DNA from: Lachnospiraceae bacterium
GTDB lineage: Bacteria; Bacillota; Clostridia; Lachnospirales; Lachnospiraceae
Direction of reading: 5' to 3'
DNA length: 64,000 nt
NCBI GenBank assembly: GCA_022791575.1
Contig: JAAVZI010000009.1
Coordinates: 62,001-126,000, forward strand
The first letter of the stretch is position 1. Each line of letters begins with the position of its first letter. Below are positions 62,841-64,000 of this stretch, in pieces. A model generated the notes under the pieces. That model was not told the origin of the DNA. It made no database searches and saw only the letters and a list, made by a program, of their open reading frames with translations. Both the position numbers and the translations under genes were made by a program.

Positions 62841-63860
62841 ATGAAGATTATTGTAACAGGTGGAGCGGGATTTATCGGAGGTAATTTTGTACATTTAATG
62901 GTAAATAAATATCCAGAAGATCAGATTATCTGTCTGGATGCGTTGACCTATGCTGGTAATATGGAGACTTTAGAGCCGGTTATGAACAAACCGAATTTTA
63001 AATTTGTAAAAGGAGATATTGCAGATAGAGAACTGGTGTTCCATCTATTCAAAGAGGAAAAGCCGGATGTAATTGTTAATTTTGCAGCAGAGAGCCATGT
63101 AGACCGCTCTATTACAGATCCAGGCATTTTCTTAAAGACGAATATTTTAGGAACCGGCGTACTGTTGGATGCATGTAAGGAATTTGGCATTCAGAGATAT
63201 CATCAGGTATCGACAGATGAAGTATATGGCGATCTTCCTTTGGATCGGCCAGACCTATTCTTTACCGAAGAGACGCCGCTGCATACTTCCAGCCCCTATT
63301 CTGCCTCTAAGGCATCGGCAGATCTGCTGGTACTGGCTTATCATAGAACCTTCCAGATTCCGGTAACGATTTCTAGGTGTTCGAATAATTATGGCCCTTA
63401 TCATTTCCCGGAGAAGCTGATTCCGTTAATCATTGCCAATGCACTGAATGATAAGCCGCTTCCAGTATATGGAAAGGGTGAGAATGTCCGTGACTGGCTG
63501 TATGTGGAGGATCACTGCTTAGCGATTGACCTGATTATCCGTAAAGGAAAAGTTGGTGAAGTCTATAATATCGGCGGACATAATGAAAAGACGAATTTAG
63601 AAGTAGTGAAGACGGTGATTCATGAACTTGGCAAGAGTGAAGATCTGATTGAATATGTAACAGACCGTCCGGGACATGATATGCGTTATGCCATTGATCC
63701 AGCCAAGATTCACAGAGAATTGGGCTGGCTTCCTGAGACGAAATTTGAAGATGGAATTAAAAAGACGATCCAGTGGTATCTGGATCATAAACATTGGTGG
63801 GAATCCATCATCAGCGGCGAATACCAGAATTATTATGAGAAGCAGTATGGCAATCGTTAG
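62841..63860 (+). CDS. rfbB: dTDP-glucose 4,6-dehydratase RfbB
   Basis: 339 residues with GAAAGGAATC upstream. Extended short-chain dehydrogenase: NAD site GGAGFIGGNFVHLM, VNFAAESHVDRSI, active-site Thr-Asp-Glu in QVSTDEVYGDL and YxxxK in SPYSASKASADLL, substrate loop SRCSNNYGPYHFPEKLIPL and VRDWLYVEDHC. It makes dTDP-4-dehydro-6-deoxyglucose, the substrate of RfbC. The 90-bp gap to rfbC has no terminator. Confidence 0.95.
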   Translation: MKIIVTGGAGFIGGNFVHLMVNKYPEDQIICLDALTYAGNMETLEPVMNKPNFKFVKGDIADRELVFHLFKEEKPDVIVNFAAESHVDRSITDPGIFLKTNILGTGVLLDACKEFGIQRYHQVSTDEVYGDLPLDRPDLFFTEETPLHTSSPYSASKASADLLVLAYHRTFQIPVTISRCSNNYGPYHFPEKLIPLIIANALNDKPLPVYGKGENVRDWLYVEDHCLAIDLIIRKGKVGEVYNIGGHNEKTNLEVVKTVIHELGKSEDLIEYVTDRPGHDMRYAIDPAKIHRELGWLPETKFEDGIKKTIQWYLDHKHWWESIISGEYQNYYEKQYGNR

Positions 63861-63911
63861 TTTGGACGAATGCCATAGGATCAATTGGATAGATAATCAG
63901 GAGGTAACACC

Positions 63912-64000
63912 GTGAAAGTATTGGTGACAGGTGTAAAGGGCCAGCTGGGTCATGATATTATGCTCAGCCTGGCTAAGAGAGAGATAGAAGCAGTAGGTGC
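63912..64000 (+). CDS. rfbD: dTDP-4-dehydrorhamnose reductase RfbD, N-terminal part (runs off window)
   Basis: From GTG 63912 behind CAGGAGG the frame reads MKVLVTGVKGQLGHDIMLSL and stays open to the end of the window (29 codons). VTGVKGQLGHD is the NADP-binding start of RfbD, and the gene order supports it. It would reduce the 4-keto group in the last step to dTDP-L-rhamnose. Confidence 0.88.
   Translation, partial: MKVLVTGVKGQLGHDIMLSLAKREIEAVG

Noticed and set aside
1..64000. CRISPR arrays, tRNA or rRNA genes, prophage
   Set aside because: No regularly spaced direct repeats, cloverleaf-like sequences, rRNA stretches or phage structural genes were recognised on reading through.

Overview
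The window looks like chromosomal DNA of a low-to-mid GC, Gram-positive anaerobe of the class Clostridia, most likely Lachnospiraceae. The grounds are strong AGGAGG-type ribosome binding sites, sigmaA-like promoters, Gram-positive secretion and anchoring signals (lipoboxes, a KTGD-type C-terminal anchor), a dockerin, and many plant-polysaccharide genes. No rRNA, tRNA, CRISPR array or intact transposase was seen. Species cannot be told from the sequence.

Layout. (1) 1-1673: the tail of a secreted dockerin protein, an ABC-like ATPase and a possible 38-residue membrane peptide. (2) 1633-13158: a cobalamin-acquisition locus. A promoter and cobalamin riboswitch lead into a small HNH-repeat protein, a 1959-residue surface protein, a lipoprotein, EcfT, and one polypeptide that fuses EcfA, EcfA' and an S component. 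The surface protein combines DUF4430 (transcobalamin C-terminal-like) domains with a prenyltransferase-like alpha/alpha barrel, the same two folds that make up human intrinsic factor and transcobalamin. (3) 13130-14802: an HD-domain protein, a cluster of DnaA boxes and a TetR regulator. (4) 14990-19432: an MMPL exporter and its heptad-repeat partner behind a promoter with twin TetR operators. (5) 19484-24719: two ABC exporter half-transporters and a DUF1854 protein, with 500 bp of hairpin repeats between them. (6) 24738-33951: two cytoplasmic sialidase-like propeller proteins, PdxA2 and a four-carbon-acid kinase on the minus strand, divergent from a DapA-family aldolase and an iron alcohol dehydrogenase. 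(7) 34062-61021: a large pectin/rhamnogalacturonan-oligosaccharide locus. It holds two sugar ABC importers with accessory proteins (NHL/TPR, YIP1, DUF5696), an esterase-like hydrolase, a GH106-like enzyme, a GH-G-clan enzyme, an AraC regulator, a pectin methylesterase, an unassigned alpha/alpha-barrel protein, a GH28 polygalacturonase and a GH140-like enzyme. (8) 61175-64000: dTDP-L-rhamnose genes rfbA, rfbC, rfbB and the start of rfbD.

How the parts work together. In region 2 the riboswitch predicts expression when cobalamin is scarce. Surface and lipid-anchored DUF4430 proteins would bind the corrinoid and pass it to the ECF transporter. In region 7 nearly all carbohydrate enzymes lack signal peptides while the binding proteins are exported. 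This suggests that partly esterified pectic oligosaccharides are imported whole and trimmed in the cytoplasm. The acid-sugar genes of region 6 probably feed four-carbon acid-sugar fragments to central metabolism.

The most unusual items are the riboswitch-led transcobalamin-like surface system and a family of hairpin repeats. The repeats keep a conserved apical core while their long stems differ in sequence yet stay complementary. One copy (48346-48488) is flanked by a 12-bp direct repeat and has split two operon genes.
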